Positions 5,547-6,754 of a stretch of 6,754 bases of DNA are shown in pieces (position 1 is the first letter of the stretch; every line of letters begins with the position of its first letter). The position numbers and the translations under genes are program-made. The notes beneath the pieces are model-generated. The model was given only the letters and a program-made list of their open reading frames with translations. It was not told where the DNA came from and ran no database searches. The DNA comes from Candidatus Zipacnadia bacterium (lineage in GTDB: Bacteria; Armatimonadota; UBA5377; JALGUK01), in the NCBI GenBank assembly GCA_029820875.1, contig JALGUK010000090.1, positions 1 to 6,754 of the forward strand, in the 5' to 3' direction.

Positions 5547-6754
5547 ACCTTCCCGAAATGTCAGTTCGCCGTCCGATTACGGCATTGATGCTGTTCCTCG
5601 GCGTCATCCTGGTAGGGGCGTTCTGCTTCGTTCAGATGCCGATCGACCTTCTACCGGATATGGACATCCCCTCCATCACGGTGGTGACGCCCTACGAGGG
5701 TGCCAGTCCGGAGGAGGTAGAAGAGAAGATCACCCGTGTCCTCGAGAAAAGGCTCGCGACGGTGGAGGACCTGAAGCACATTACATCCACGAGCATGGAA
5801 GGAATTTCCTACATCGTCCTCCAGTTCGAATGGCAAACCGATCTGGACACGCGGGCCAACGACGTGCGCGACGCGATCGACATGGCTCAGCGTGAGATCC
5901 CGGAAGAGGCCGACCGCTCCCGGGTATTCAAGCTCGACATTAGCCAGTTTCCCATCCTCGTTTACGGCGTTTTCGCCCGGCAATCCTACGCGGATCTCGA
6001 AGATATCCTTGATGACGAGGTGGCCACTCCGCTGGAGAGCATCTCGGGAGTGGGGGCGGTGGAGGTGATTACCCCGCTGCAACGACAGGTGAACGTGGAC
6101 CTGGACCGCGAGAGACTGGCCTCGTACGGGCTCACACCCGAAGACGTGGTGCGCGTCATCGCTCGTGAAAACCGGGAGACCTCGGCGGGCAGCATCAAGA
6201 TGGGAGATACGGATTACATGCCCCGTGTGCCGGGCGAGTTCAAGTCGGTCGAGCCGATGAACGACATCGTGGTCCGTGCCACCAACAACATGATTGTTCG
6301 CCTGCGTGACCTGGGGCACGCAAGTTTCGGTTTTAAGGAACGCGAACTTTTTGTCAACGTCAACGGTAAACCGGGTGCCATACTCCTCGTGCGGAAGCAG
6401 TCCGAGGCCAATACGGTCCGGGTGGCGCGGGCGGTCAAGGCGGCGCTGCCGTCGCTGATGAAACACCTGCCGCCGGACGTGCACATCGTCAACGTCATGG
6501 ATTCATCCGAAGATATCGAGCTGATGGTCAGGGATCTCGTGCAGACGCTGATTCTCGGCGGTTTGCTTGCCATGCTTGCGGTCTTGATCTTCCTGCGGCA
6601 GTGGCGGGGGACGCTGATCATCGCCCTGACGATTCCCTTTTCCTTGATTGCCGCCGGCGCGGCGATGTACCTGATGGACTACTCCATTAACATGATGACG
6701 TTGTTTGCCCTGATCGTCGCCATCGGAATGGTCGTGGATAACGCCATCGTCATA
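5543..6754 (+). CDS. RND-family efflux transporter, N-terminal 404 residues (cut by right edge)
   Basis: The inner-membrane, proton-driven motor of the tripartite pump. Only 404 of about 1040 residues are present; the frame is open to the last base. The start at 5543 has AGGAGG at 5527-5532 and a 4-bp ATGA overlap with the adaptor gene. Residues 1-13 (MNLPEMSVRRPIT) are the usual amphipathic start. TM1 follows (about 14-31), then the P-I-D-L-L-P-D-x-D-I-P segment at 33-43. The first large periplasmic (porter and docking) loop covers about 45-330. TM2 is about 333-351, TM3 358-378 and TM4 from 382. TM4 ends in GMVVDNAIVI, equivalent to the AcrB TM4 region that carries the proton-relay Asp407-Asp408. 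Here the pair is Asp399-Asn400. The overall pattern fits the AcrB/MdtB-like multidrug (HAE1) group better than the metal-pump group, but the substrate is not determined. Confidence 0.94.
   Translation, partial: MNLPEMSVRRPITALMLFLGVILVGAFCFVQMPIDLLPDMDIPSITVVTPYEGASPEEVEEKITRVLEKRLATVEDLKHITSTSMEGISYIVLQFEWQTDLDTRANDVRDAIDMAQREIPEEADRSRVFKLDISQFPILVYGVFARQSYADLEDILDDEVATPLESISGVGAVEVITPLQRQVNVDLDRERLASYGLTPEDVVRVIARENRETSAGSIKMGDTDYMPRVPGEFKSVEPMNDIVVRATNNMIVRLRDLGHASFGFKERELFVNVNGKPGAILLVRKQSEANTVRVARAVKAALPSLMKHLPPDVHIVNVMDSSEDIELMVRDLVQTLILGGLLAMLAVLIFLRQWRGTLIIALTIPFSLIAAGAAMYLMDYSINMMTLFALIVAIGMVVDNAIVI

Noticed and set aside
5651..6484. Long minus-strand frame (277 codons) opposite the RND gene
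   Set aside because: It has a His/Arg/Val-rich composition typical of the antisense of GC-rich coding sequence; the plus strand encodes the conserved RND porter domain.
1..6754. CRISPR array, tRNA, rRNA, riboswitch or phage attachment site
   Set aside because: No regularly spaced repeats, cloverleaf-like segments or recognisable conserved RNA cores were seen on either strand.

Overview
The window shows a diderm (Gram-negative-type) bacterium with mid-range GC. It encodes a lipoprotein-like outer-membrane efflux channel, a periplasmic adaptor and an RND pump. It also carries a Tat-exported, formylglycine-type sulfatase of the kind that is abundant in Planctomycetota and neighbouring phyla (Lentisphaerota, Verrucomicrobiota). 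That placement is an inference from gene content; there is no rRNA or other phylogenetic marker here.

Layout: (1) Positions 1-1538, minus strand, hold an uninterrupted sulfatase gene that runs off the left edge. (2) Positions 1539-2086 are a divergent intergenic region. Its sulfatase-proximal part carries the 3' end of a degraded IS3-family insertion sequence (about 1586-1788). Next comes an unassigned stretch with several inverted repeats, then a promoter and operator-like region facing right. (3) Positions 2087-6754, plus strand, hold a four-gene efflux operon: a TetR-type regulator, a TolC-family outer-membrane factor, an HlyD/AcrA-type membrane-fusion protein, and the first 404 codons of an RND transporter cut by the right edge.

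How the genes work together: the three transport genes encode a complete tripartite envelope-spanning pump (inner-membrane RND motor, periplasmic adaptor, outer-membrane channel). The regulator gene comes first and all four genes are joined by 4-bp ATGA stop/start overlaps. This suggests one translationally coupled mRNA whose first product represses its own operon until a ligand binds. The sulfatase is transcribed divergently and has no evident functional link to the pump.

I found no clearly new biological system. The points most worth a second look are the regulator-first, fully coupled pump operon with its putative operators; the IS3 remnant just upstream of the sulfatase; the cluster of inverted repeats between them; and the Asp-Asn pair at the RND proton-relay motif.
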